From NCBI GenBank assembly GCA_963989385.1, contig OZ022501.1, positions 86,102,979 to 86,166,978 on the forward strand: a stretch of 64,000 nt of DNA, in the 5' to 3' direction. This document shows positions 22,858 through 36,900 of this stretch, piece after piece; the first letter of the stretch is position 1; every line of letters begins with the position of its first letter. A program made the translations under genes and the position numbers. A model generated the notes under the pieces. The model was not told the DNA's origin. It saw nothing but the letters and a program-made list of their open reading frames with translations, and made no database searches. This DNA is from Ctena decussata. Lineage: Eukaryota > Mollusca > Bivalvia > Lucinida > Lucinidae.

Positions 22858-25800
22858 CTGAAAAAAATATAAACACACCATAATTAGCATAGTAGCGAGA
22901 TACTACTTATTTCAAAATTATCCGTTTGTATTATCTTACTACTTGTGTTGCAGCTTCATGTAGGTTTGAGCACATCACGCATGTGCGAAAGGAGAAATGT
23001 ACGCATGCAAGGGACAATAGCTAACTTGGAAATAATTTCATCTACTGTCGGTTAGTTCTTGTGTGTTGAGTTTACTCGCTCCTGTGCGTAAAGATTATCT
23101 TGTTCTGGCTACGCCTCTGTGGGTTTGGTGTAGAATTTGATGTCATTGCCCTTTTACGACAGTTTGTACAAGTTCATACCGCGCAATCCCGCAATGCCGT
23201 TTCAACGTGGAGATTAACGTTGCAACCTCCGGTAAACACACATTAAATACTTTTTTCATTTATATGTAAAACACATTTTTACAACAAGAATTCCGCGGAA
23301 TGCGATGTCTCGCCTGCCGGTGCTTTGACACAAAACAGAGCTAAGTCAGTAAACACGCTGCAAATTTTGAATGGTCAGTGAAACCTAACTTTAGGTCACG
23401 GTGCTTCATTTATGACAGTTTTCAGTTTCACTGTTCCAGATGTATGCATATCCCACATTTCATGGCTCTAACCTGTATCATTTCTAAGAAACATAACTAA
23501 ACTTGAGCCACCTGTTGCAAAGTCGAAGAACCTGAAAATGTCGGTCAACTGGAATATTGATGGTGAATTTGAGCTTTACTCTTCCAGATCTTTGCATGAT
23601 CCATGTTCCATGGCTCTAGCACATATAGGTTTTGAAAAATAGATATAAAAACGAATAATATTTAAAAAAAAGTTAGTGAATCGTAAAAACTAGGTCAACA
23701 CTCAATATCAATGTTGGGTTTGAGCTTAACTCTTCCAGATGTAAGCATGGTTCAAGTTTCATGGCTCTAGCCCTTATAATTCTTGAGAAATATAGCTTAA
23801 CCACAAATTTGACAAAAAATACAAGTCAGTGGATCGTAAAGTAGTTCAAGACTCACTACTGATGGTAGCTTTAAGCTTTACTCTCCCAGATGTATGCATG
23901 ACTCAAGTTTCATGGCTCTAGCCCTTATAAGTTCTGAGAAACATAGATAAACGCGATAACTTGCCAACAAATACAAAGTCCGTGAACCATTAAAAGTAGG
24001 TCAAGACCCAATATTGATGGTAGCTTTAAGCTTTACTCTCCCAGATGTATGCATGACCCAAGTTTCGTGGCTCTAGCCCTTATAGTTCTTCAGATAAACG
24101 TGAAAACTTGCCAAAAACAAAGTCCGTGAACCGTAAATTGTAGGTCAAGATTCAAAATTGATGTTTCTTGTCAGCTTAACTCTCCCAGATGTGTGCATAA
24201 TCCAAGTTTGATGGCTCTAGCCCTTATAGTTCTTGAGAAACAGACCTAAACTCGAAAACTCGACAAAAACTGCAAAGTCAGTGAACCATCAAATGTAAGT
24301 CAAGACTCAACATTGATAATGGCTTTTAGCTCTACTTTACCAGATGTATGCATGACCCAAGTTTTATGGCTCTAGCCCTTATATTTTCTGAGAAAATGAC
24401 CTAAACGCAAAAAATCAACAAAAGTTGTTTACGCCGAAGACGCTGCCACCGACGACGACACGGAAAAGCAGGCGAGAAAAAAACTTAAGCTTTGTATATT
24501 GGATAAACTGGTGAAGTCACCCTTTGCCAAACCGAAATTTTGGTTTGGCCTCTCTCAGGAGTTTTGTTTTTCTTTTACTTCAACAAAGTGCCGGTGCATA
24601 GTATATGCTTTATATGAGAAAAACAGCAATACTATATTTCAGCTATCCGTTACTTTTAATTTCCAGGAGGGAATGGAATTGCACATTTGAGCCGCGACAC
24701 AACAAAACCAACAATGTGGTTTTGCGCCGAGCGCAGACTCAGATAAGCCTGGAGATCCACCCAGTCTGATCAGACTCTTTGTTAAGTGCTCTAATGGTAG
24801 CTAAGGGGCTTAAGCTACCTCCATGCGGATAGCGAAGCCTCTGATCAGACTGGGCGGATGCCCAGGCTGATCTGAGTCTGCGCTGGGCGCAATCCACATT
24901 TTTGGTTTTGTCGTGTCGCGGCTCATTTATCAGACATGACGTTCAATTAACAATCAAGTGATGTGTTAGAATTAGGCCTTGACCAAAACTGGTCAATGTA
25001 GCAGTCTAATCTGGGTTGCATTTTGCTGGATACACCTCCATGGGGGAGCAGCTCCGCCATTTTCATTTTTGACTCCTTTCTTAACGTGGCCAACTCTTCT
25101 TTCTGTTAAGATCTTTTTAAGATAAAACCTTTCCAAAAAATTTGGCAAAACGTGCAGGTAGTCACATGTAGTATTCTTCAAAATTATTGAGAATAGCATT
25201 TTGGCTGTCAGTTGCCAGCCATTTGTTTTAAACAACAATCCAGTGACACTGCAATGTCATCAAAGGTAAAACCCCATGTCACATAGGCCATGACATAACA
25301 GGGCCATGCAGTAGCTAACAACATGGGTAATATTCTGTAAGATAGGGAAATAACGTCTTTAAAGGTACAATAATGAGTATTTCAGGGGCGTAACTAGGGG
25401 CAATTTCATGATACGCACAACCATGTTTTATGCTCCACTTCTTGAAAGGAAAGCTAGTATTTCAGCCACTTTGGTAATTGGTATTGAAATCTTGTCTAAT
25501 TTATAAAAATTCAGCATTCAAATATGCAGGTGCGTTTTGAAATTTTGTCAATTTTGACAAAATTTCAATACGCACTTGCGTATTTGCCGTATAAGTAGCT
25601 ACGCCCTTGTATTTTATATATGAATTTAAGATATTTCTAAATATTTATACGTAAGTAAAATAGATTATTATTATCACAAGGGTTTGTTAGAAACAAATCC
25701 GTTCTAATTTCTCAAGCTAAAGTCAGAGTACTTTTAAACTTTTACTCACTGTGGTGAAGATGTTCCATATTGCAGTCAAGATCTGTGGAATGAGAAGACA

Positions 25801-28800
25801 ATAATTAATTCTGTGTGAAATAATACGATGAGATGAAGTGTGTAATAATAAAATGCAATGAAGTGTGAGACATTAAAACGAAGTGTGAGACAAGGAATGA
25901 GATGTTGGGAAGGCCAGATTTTACCAGCTGCATTATGCGTATCATACTTACGAGACTATACTGATGTGGGTTTGGGCTGGACTCGCTGTATCCTGGGCTA
26001 TAGGTTAAATCGGCATGGGATACATGGTTATATTGGAATCAAACAGTGTTTCATGCAAGTAAAATCGGCCTTAGTCAGTATGTAGTATGCGTATCATACC
26101 TATATGTTCCATGTGGTGGAATTGGCGTTTAACAGTATGCAAATTGCTTATGATACATATAAAACTACAGGTATGCTGATGGCGAGCTAAAGTCTGGACT
26201 CGCCGTGTTCTAGGCTATAGTTCACATCAGCACAGGGACACTATGTCAGATTACGTGGTTATGCTGATGTCGAGCTTTTGTCTGGACTCGTTGTATTCCA
26301 GGCTGTACCTCTCCACCATGTCCTCCCTCCTCCCCATCAGAATTTGGCACATTCGAATGGTACATTTATGTACAGTATGTGTACCAGGGGTCATAAATTA
26401 TATTGCATTAATGCTGAAACCTCATAAAAATATGTATGGTTAGTATTACCATTGAAAATGGACTGAATAAATTATTTGACTTGGCTTTAAATGAAGTTTG
26501 AAACCACGAAACGAGACGACGTGAGATGTAATGAAATGCGTCAATGAAATGAAAGCATGGGAGAAAGATATTATCAAAGACGGCAAAAAGTGCAATAACA
26601 AAATGTGACACCAATATGACTGAAGTGCAAAAAAGGTTCAGGGAAAACACGAAACTATAAGTGATAATGATGTGATCGCAGGAACATTAATTTTTTACAT
26701 CCTCAAATAAAGAGTGAGTGAACTCGGGTTTAACGTCCCACCAACAACGAGGTCATATGGAGACGGGACCTCGGTTTAAAGTCTCATCCGAAAGACCGGA
26801 GAAGCGGGGGATCGAACCTGCGACCCCTGGATTGGTAGTCTGGAGTGTTATCCACTACGCTACAGCCGCTCCCTCAAATAAAGAAAGCCAGGATGAAGTG
26901 TTTTTTGTATTAAAATGGAACTTGTGAATAGATGAGGAAAGAAGTATCAGACTCTGTTAAAGATAGGTACTTCAGTGGTTACTCAGATAATCGCTCGGGT
27001 TCAGGAAAACTTTGACTTGATAGGTAGATCGACCTCTTTTGTTACTTGGATAAGCCCTGAGATAAGAAGAAAGATTCGTAGAAGAAATAGGACACACGCT
27101 AAGGCTATACAGACTGGCAGTAGGAAACTTAGGTCAAAATTTAAATCTTTGAGAAAGGAAATTAAGGTTGGTGTAAAAAGGCAACACGATTTGTATGTCG
27201 ATAGCTTGGTTGGTGACTAAGAGTCTTCTGCCGGTACATTAACAATCAAAGGAAAGATAAAACAAGATAGTCAAGGTATCCAACCTCTAAAGAGGAGAAT
27301 TGGCAGCGGTGTTGCAGAATCAAGAACTGGAACAGGCAGATCAATTAAATGGTCAGTTTACAGATGTTTTCAGCAAAAGTGTACACACCAAACGTCCCCT
27401 CCTTTATCGCTTGGCTGCTTTCATGAAGGACATTCTTGTTTGGCTGAAGTAGTAACAAACTTCTTGAGGGATTAAACCCCTTACCAGCTTAAGGATCTAT
27501 TTTCTTAAACGAACTCGCGTTTGAATAAGGCCAAATGTTTGCGCACCTCTTTCAACAGTTTATTGACACGGGTGACATCCCCAAAGTATGGTTCCTCGCA
27601 AATATATACCTGCTCTTGAAAAAAAAGGAGATAGGTCTTTGGCTGCCACTAACCAACTGGTTTCTCTAACCTGTGTACCATGCAAGCTACTTGAACACGT
27701 TGTTTACTCTAATTCTATGGCACATGAATATAAACTTTTGTCAGACAGACAACATGCATTTCGAAGAGGCATAGTTGTGAAACTTAGTAGATCACACTTG
27801 TAAACGACTGGATTAAATCTTGGATAAGGGCTGTCAGGCTGAAACTTTTATCTTGGAGTTCGAGAAATCTTTCAACACACACCCTCATGAATAACGTAGC
27901 TGTAAACAATGCGGCTATGGTATTAGTGAGACGACACCGAAATGGATAACTTTTTTTTCTCTATGACAGGCAGCAACGTGTAGCAGTAAATGGATTTAGA
28001 TCAGATTGGTCACCATTTTGTCAGGTGTTCCCCAGGGCACCGTTCTTGGACCTACGTTATTCTCGTTGTGCATTAATGATATTACAAAATATATTGACTT
28101 GGAAGTAAGACTTTCTGCAGACGACTTTGTTTGCTAACATGTAATCAGAGATAGTGGAGACACGGTGAAACTTCAGGAGGATATAGACCGTTTAGGGTGT
28201 TGGGGAAGGAGTTGGGGCATGGGATTTCAACCAGTCAAATGCCATACAATGCAGATTACAATGAAATGGATCAAGGAGAACAATGCATTGTATACCTTAG
28301 AGGGAACGGTCCTCAAAACGTAGAGAAAGAATATCAAGTATCTTGGCATAACCATTACCAATGATTTGAAATGAGAAGAACATGTCAGCAATATTTGCAC
28401 AGAAGGCTAATAGACCCTTTGCTTAGACGTAATTGGCCGACATGTCCACAGAACGCTAAAGAGTCAGCATACAAGAGACTGGGGCGTCCAGTCCTGTAGT
28501 ATGGGTGTTCGGACAAACTTGAGAAATTGCAGAAAAGGGCGTCTAGATTTGCAACAGGAAAGTGCATCTATGAAGCTGGGAGTATGACTGTCATTCTGGA
28601 GAACCTTAAGTGGGAATCTCTGGGTAAGAGGAGGAAAGCTCGTAGACTCATAATGCTTTACAAAGGTCTGTAGTTCTAAATGACCAGGCGTACCAGGAAT
28701 CATCATTCCCTGCATTTCAAACATCTCTGGCTGGAGCTGACATTTACAAGTCCATTTCCCCCCTCGAGACTACTGGAGATTATAACTCCCTTGCAGGTTT

Positions 28801-31800
28801 CCTGTTTTCCATCGCTTAGTGTGCAAAAGATTCAGTTACTAAGTTTACTACTCTTGAAAGGGCTAGGAAATTTTAAGAGTAACTACACTTCAGGAACTGA
28901 CTGAATCAGATCCCAAACCCTATCCCCAACATCAAAGGGAAAGATTGACAAAGACATCCCAACAAACAATAAATTACAAGTGATAAGCCGAGTCAGCAGC
29001 TCTTTTCCAAATAGATGGCAACTCAGCTATCTTAATTGAACTAAATAATTTAGACCAACAGATGGGTTACAACAGACTAAGCAAATTATACAAAAACATT
29101 TAACAATTATTTTTACCTATTTTCTATTTTTATTATAGAAGGGTTAAATTGAGAACACAATAAATTAAACAGCACCGAACATAAATCAAATGCAACCGCA
29201 ACGAAAGTACCGCCTTGGGACCGTCAGTAATAACTAGCTTCCCTGATTACAGATCCTTGTGAATAATTGTCCTTGAAAGTATCACCAGTAAACAATCCTG
29301 GTTATGACTCTGACAGTAAAAATGATTAAAATATATACAGAAGTCTTACCAAAAAATACAGGTTACTCAGTAACTGTAAAAGATACTTTGCTGAAATTTG
29401 CAAAATACATGTAACGTTAATATAATATATGAAAAATATCTACAAAAATTTCACGAAAATTGCTTTGAAAATGAAAATTTCGTAAGCAAATGAGGGCAGG
29501 CGGAGCTTAAGAGAAATCACGGAACTATAACTTACCCGCGATATACTCATCTGAAAAGAGAAAATAACAATTGTTTCAGTTGTTTTTTTTTTTTTATGAA
29601 GATATAAAACCACAGGAAGCTACCGCATCTATTTTGCTATAAAACGGAGTTTTCCTTTCTCTAAAATGACCCCAATATCTAAACCTGGGGCCGTATTCAT
29701 AAAGTCACTAAAGTTGTTGCTATGCGGTTGCTAAGGCTAAATATCTATAAAGGAGATTCCCTACAACTATGAAATTTGGTCTGGAGGAACAGTCTTTGTA
29801 AGACTGTTCGTCCAGAGCAAATTTCATAGTTGTAGGGAACCTCCTTCAAAGAAATTTAGCCTTAGCAACAGCATAGCAACCACTTAAGTCGTTTTATGAA
29901 TACGGCCCCTGCCTTACAGATGGGGATTTCCTTCAAAATAATAATGATAATAAAAAGAAAATAAAATTAAATAAAATTCTCCAAATCTAGTCTTTTTGGG
30001 ATTGGTTTGGAAGGGAAAACCCGTCTTATAATGAAGAAATATGATAATACCGTAATGCAACCCTTGAGCACACAGAACAGTAGCATATTGTATCTCAAAC
30101 TTATAATGCATTTTTCTTAGATCTTATTCAGTTGGTTAAAACAATATTTCATTCGTACATATTGATTAAATACAATACATAATGGCACACGGTCTAATTC
30201 CATAAAAACGAAGGTTTCTATTTTTGTTGATCCATAACCAAACTGGGCTTGGTGTATTAGAATTTGCAACAATTACGATTTGCATTTTCATTTACCGTAA
30301 AAAATGAACTTAAATCAGCTTCAGGTTTATACAACAGATATATGTTATACAGACGATGCAAGGTCTAAAACTCTTCGAGATTTTCCCTTCTTTTTTTCAA
30401 GTACCGTAACAGGAAAATTATATGAGAAAGTTTCCACGCCAGTTTTTTTTATCGCTCGAACATTATCCCCAAAAAGGTGTATGCTATCAGCATGCTGAAT
30501 AAAATGATACACATCACCGCCCCTTCCCCAACAGTAAAAATAATTGTAAGGTACATAAATAATACTTACGACATTGTTCGTCCCCTAAAAATAAATAATA
30601 AAATAAGAATCAGTGGTCCATATTAGAATGAGCTACAGGGATAGCTTAAGAATAATTTTCCATAAAACTACATAAAATGTATGTCGTGATCCATCATTAG
30701 ACCCGTCTGTGAAGGTGTAAGCGTCACATCCGCGTATGCTTCACAACGTTGTGAAGGCTACAGGCAGCTTTTAATAGGTTTCACATATCTCTGAAGGTTA
30801 CGGACAACACTTCGTAAACTTCACATGTAAAAACTTTAATGTGAAATTTACAAATCATATGTATGAACCTTCCGTAAATATCACATCCCTGTTGTAAAGG
30901 TTCCGGATAGCCGTCCGTAATATTCACGTGTGAGAAGATAATGGACAATTGTCAGTATGTCTTACTCATGTGTGAAGGTTAGGGACGGCTGTCCGTAATC
31001 TTCATATATGTGTGAAGATTATGGACGACTGTCTGTAAGCTCTACATGGAACCACTTACGTACTATTTTTGTATGTAGTACAGGCTGTGTGTCCTGCTCT
31101 TTGTCCGTATGTCCTAGTCTAACATGATTGAAATCAGACTTCACGCTAACAAAAGTTCTTTGTCTAAATCTTCAGAGTAAATCAGCAGACACACTAACTG
31201 CCGTCACGTAGAGCGCTTACGGTAGTGTGTATCAGGCCCCGGGCATGCACCGATGGCACTATGGTGAGTCTATAGTGGCAGTACTGGCCCCGAGGTTATA
31301 AAACTTTTTTCATGCTCAACTCAGCTGAGCATGAAATTTTCTCTGCTGATAAATATGAAAATGCCAACTAATGTTGGCATTTTCATATTCATAAACAGTG
31401 AAAATTTCATACTCAGCAAAACTGAGCATGAAAACAACTGTACTTATCAGTAATTTGCTATTTATCAGCAAGTAAAATTTCATGCTCAGCTGAGTTGAGC
31501 ATGAAAAAAGTTTTATAACCTCGGGGCCTGATTTATTTCTAGGATGTGTGGATAACGCTGTGCAATGAAAGTAAGCTTTAAGTTTTGCTTTTATTGAAGT
31601 AATTTGAGCGATTTAACGATTAAGTGTAGAGTGGAGTTTCAAGGTTCAGTCATTTACGTTCTTGGCTAGATTTATCATTTGGAAGTGAAAGACGAGATGA
31701 TCCGAAAATAGCTCCTTTTCAGAGAGACAATTTGGAAAAAAATCCAAAAGAAGGGCAATTGCATTTCAGTCCTAAGTACCGATACTACAACCATTAAGTA

Positions 31801-33880
31801 GGGGAATAACCGCAGTTTTCTCCAACCATATAACTTGCCTCCTTGTGACAAACGTATATATATGTAGGAGACAAGCTGACTGTTGTTGTCCGAACTTGAG
31901 AACTATATGCGAAGCAAATCCTAAATCTTAAGGACTTCTAAAATCATCCCAATAAAGACGTGCAATACAAAATTCCTGGATCTTTCGCAAACAAGATCTA
32001 GGAAACAGAATCTAAATTCAAAAATATCATAGAGTACAACTTTCAAAACTAAAAGAGTTGTGAGGTTTTTGTCCAGTAAAACAGCGAGGTTTGGGTCCAG
32101 TAAAACTAGTTTTAGCCCCTCAGTAATCTTTTGCTGACCGTTCCAAGGCGATACTTCATTGATGTTATATTGTTCTGTGTCTGCTTGTCTATAATCTCTG
32201 GCGGTTTGGTCACTTGTATTGCTGCCCAATCTGCCTTCTGTTTTGTTTTGTAATTAATGTTTTGTTTTGTAATTAAAATAAAAAACAAGTAAAAATAGAT
32301 GTTGATGCTGTTATTGGGGTAGCTGAATGACCACCTGTTTGTGAAAGAGCTGTTCATTCGGTTTACTGTGCGTGTCTTTCGTAAACTTGTGTCAATTTCT
32401 GTGTGTATGTGCTTCTTTCCCTATTGGTTTTGAGAGTGGAATGTGGGATTTGATTGTATTAATTCTTGATCATTGCCTATCATTTTACTTTGCATTTACC
32501 CTATCATTACGTTAAAATAGAAGACGTTTTGCTGCGCCACCTGGGGAACATCGTTATCAAGGGCGTAGCTACCTATACGGCAAATACGCAAGTGCGTATT
32601 GAAATTTTGTCAAAATTGACAAAATTTCAAAACGCACCTGCATATTTGCATGCTGAATATTTATAAAATAGACAAGATTTCAATACCAATTGCCAAAGTG
32701 GCTGAAATACTAGCTTTACCTTCAAGAAGTAGAGAATAAAACATGGTTGTGCGTATTATGAAATTGCCCCTAGTTACGCCCCTGGTTATAAGAATAGAAA
32801 CAACAACAAAAACAATTAAAATAAGATAGTTACGGTTTGTCTATGGGTTGTTTATACAGATTTGAATCAGTTACGGGCAATAACTCCTGATTAAATAAGG
32901 CAGTAACTCCTGATTTAGTCAGGCCATAAAATTTCATTCTTCAGTACAGATGAACGGACGAAAAGGTGGACGAACGCAAAACGCTCAAACTGTAACCATT
33001 CGGTTTTGGCGGGACCCGGGATGATAAGCCGACCTCGGATTCGTTCATAGTGATGCTAAATTTTCGGAACGTTAGGACATATGCAAAAATCGAAATGTGA
33101 CACTCATTCGTAAATGTCACGTGTGAAGCTTTACAAAGTTTGAAGCTTACGAGAGTGTGAAGCTTACACCTACTCAACTAGTATTGTCTCTTCCAATTAT
33201 TAGAACCGTCTCGCAATGATAGTTCTGATACGGGGTCACAACATATGTTTTCGTTTGAGAAATAAGAAAAAAATTATTTGAGAATTATCCTCAAAACCCA
33301 GTCTTATCTGAAGCTCTGAAGAAAACAAAAACAATACACTATACGATCATTCTAAGCAGATGAACATGTCAAGGAAACTAGTAGTATATTTGATAGACAG
33401 TCTTTAATTCTAAAGACTGTCTTATTTTAGGACCTACACAAATTAGTAGTTGAAACATTATCGAATTTTAAGTCCGAAGTGGCTGCCTAACCTGTCTTTT
33501 TTTATCACATTGTAATCAACATTTTGTAGAAGGCCGTATTCAGTTGCATTTCTACATGTTCTAGAAGAAAAATTCTCAGCCAGGCATAGTTTTTTTCTAT
33601 GACTGCTTTGATTTGAGGGAAATAATATCAGCGGGGTCAATAGACGACTAGTTTAAACATATTTTATTCTGAAAATCATATCATATCTTATATATATCTA
33701 CATACACAAAATTACAAAAGTGAATAGACTTGAACGAAAGCTATAAGCTTATTTAGTTCATCTCCATAAGAAAACATAATATTAAAGATGCCAAGGTGGG
33801 TTATTAAATATGAATCATAATGTTATGTTGATGGACATTAAACATGTGAACTATTCTGAAATATTGTAATCATTGGAATA

Positions 33881-33919
<39 letters not shown>

Positions 33920-36900
33920 TAAAAAACATAGAAAGGAAGTGGCGGAAGCGACAACAGGCAGGGAAGGACAACACATTGCCAACTGATCACATATATACTT
34001 AATAGGTATAGCGGCACCGCAAATAGTGATTGTCTCTTTCCTAAGGAAGCAAATAATGTCAAATTCTGACATTCTGACGATTCGTCTACTGGCAAGTGCT
34101 GCGCATATGCCACATAAGTCGCATGCATATATATTTCAATTCTGAGGTCAAAATAGCACAATAAATTGCACTAAGAACTGCATGGAATCCTACATTTAAT
34201 GGGGAGGCCTTTACTTCAGCAGAATCGGCATGAATAAATGTAGCACCTGCATGTATACTTGCCACGTTACTCCAATCAAGTTACAGATTGTCTATACATC
34301 AGGTCTAGGACAGTATTAAATTTAAATACAGATTGTACATTTAAAGACTATCTTTAAATTTAAAGAGATTTTGGTCTGTAAATTGACAGACTTGAACATG
34401 TAAATTGTGGAAAAGTATGCCTAATATAAAAAAATCGTATTTCGATATCTGGAATAATATGTACATATTGAGTGGAAGCACATGTGTCGATCCTGCGAAC
34501 AGCACTTCTTGAAAGTTTTGTCATTTTTAAACCCCGTGATATCCGGGCGGATGGTTAGAATGAATTAAATAATGCGAATTATTGTTCTGCTGCTTAATCA
34601 AGATCATCTAGTCCATACCGGCCTCTCATAAATTAAAATATGCTTCCGACTTACTGTTGGATGAATCGCTTTGGGAACGAAACGTCCTGACTTCCCGTAA
34701 ACCGATTTTGTGGTCAAAGGGGAAAAACTATGCCTGGCTGAGATTCAAGCAAACAAAATTAGCCTTTTACAAAATATGAATCATAATTGCGACAAAAACA
34801 GCACCGTTAGCGAGCAGTAGCGGATTTTTAATTGGATTAATTTTCAAGAATTAATTTGTATATAGAGGATCTTACATGAGTGTTCATGTATTATTAAATT
34901 TATTAAAAGAGTTGAAGAAAAAAGATAAGATGCGAGGCTATGCCGAGCATCTAATCGGTTTTCTCCAACGAGTTAAATGAATTCAATAATACAGGAGCAC
35001 GAATGCTAGATTCTATTTAGCATATGACACTAAAATCGCATTTTATTAACACATTTTGCACTAAAATGTCACGATTTCGCAATTAGAAAACGAGACGTTC
35101 TTATGGACGTCAACACAGACTAAAATATCTTTAAAGACAGTCTTAAATTTAAAGATTGTCTTTAAATTTTTATACTTTCCAAGACCTGATACAAATAGAC
35201 AAGTAGATGCGGGAGAAATGCGATGAGATGTGCTATGGAAAAGGGTATCTTAAAGCATGCACAAAAGAATACGCAGACAGCGCTGTCTGATCAGAATACT
35301 TTTTCCATAAACAGTCTTTAAAGAATAGATACAGTACCGGCAGCGCGAAACCGTACATGCGCTTCGCAAGAAATTCGCGTTCAAAACGCGCTCGAAACGC
35401 GTATTTTTCAAACACGTTTTGCGATTTAGAAACGCGTTTGTGAAAGAACCAATCGAATTGCTGCATATAATCGCGAATAATCGCGTTTGTACGCGAAATT
35501 CGCTTTAGCCAATCAGAACTGCGATTCCAGTTCGCGTTTTTCGTTACTTCGCGTGTGCACGCATTTGGTGTTTAGACCAATGAAAATTGCGTTTGCCGAA
35601 CGCGTTTCGGTCTCGTATACACTGGTTCCTAGCTTCATTGACAATGCTATTGAAAAACTGAGAACCAACTAAATTTGGTAAGGATTTGCCTTTTTCCCAA
35701 TTATTTTCGACGAAGTATATAAAGAAAATTAGATCTAAGGAAATAATAATGAAATCCCGGTGCCAGGCTCAGGGCTGAAAACAACACATTTTTTCTAGAA
35801 CTTGAAATTATTTAAATTTAAGCCCTTTGTGACTCTCCAATTCCCCCAATTTTTTTGTAAAAGCTTGAGAGAATAAACTTTTTCAGTGTCAACGGATGCT
35901 GAAAGTCCGTCACGATGCAGGTCCAAAATGTTGTTTTGGATCGCAACCGAAAATCTCATCTTTATTTCCGGTTACCTAAAAAACTGCAAACAATACTTTG
36001 AACGAAAATATATAATCGATTATGAGACTTACTGCGAAAATAATTAAAAGCACAGAAAACGAACTAAAAATATTTTTATGAAAACAATATGACTCTGTTT
36101 ATAAATCCAATTTATAATCCACTGTAAAACGCTGCAAAAATACTGATAAATTATGATGACTCTGTTTATAAATCCAATTTATAATTCACTTAAAACGCTG
36201 CAAAAATACTGATAAATTGTGATGCGCGTACGACCATATTATGGCTGCTTCGCACGCGTTTTGCGAGAAGCGTTTTGATTGGCTTATTATGAATCGCGAT
36301 TTTCGCGTTATCTACGTCACAAACGCAAATGAACTTTTCTGATTGGTTAAGTTATGCTACGCGAAAATCGCGGATAACACGCGTTTCGCATTGGTTTCTC
36401 GGGAAGCGATTTGATTGGATATTTGAAAAACGAGATAAACGCGAAAAACGCAAGTCAACGCGTTTCAAAACGCGTTTCATACACACGCACGAAAAACGCG
36501 TTGCACACGCGTTCAAAACGCGAAAATTGTACGGTTTTGCGCTGCCGGTACTGTATACAGAATAGTGAACTTTTATCAGATTAAGCGAACGCGGTGAAAA
36601 AAGAACCTCAACGGGCGCACAAAGTTGAAACAGCTTTGAATCAACGTTGATTCAACGTCACGACGTTGAATCAACGTTGATTCAATGATGTTTCTATCCT
36701 GTGTGCCAAGTGGGACTTTTTCGCATGTCGCATCCCTTAATGCCACATGGACTCTTCACAAAGCAGACATGTCCACAACCAATATAAAGGCTTCAGATTA
36801 ATTTTTCACTGTATGTCTTTATTTTCTAGTCTATTTTATGAAAATAGGGTATATCCTGATCGGACGCCGCATTCTGCACTGTTTGTCAATAGTCTTTTAT

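Noticed and set aside
26790..26872. Functional tRNA gene
   Set aside because: Box A and B are present but the sequence continues into a SINE tail bounded by a target duplication.
29350..29373. 24-bp exon-like segment on minus strand (TCTTTTACAG ... GTAAGACTT)
   Set aside because: Good borders, but in phase 1 it reads VTE-stop, so it would truncate the protein; kept only as a possible poison exon.
33838..34161. 107-codon minus-strand ORF rich in Ser/Leu
   Set aside because: Generated by the (GA)n tract at 33885-33916.
34638..34669. 32-bp splice-bounded segment on minus strand
   Set aside because: Length is not a multiple of three and would shift the gene's constant phase; weak acceptor.
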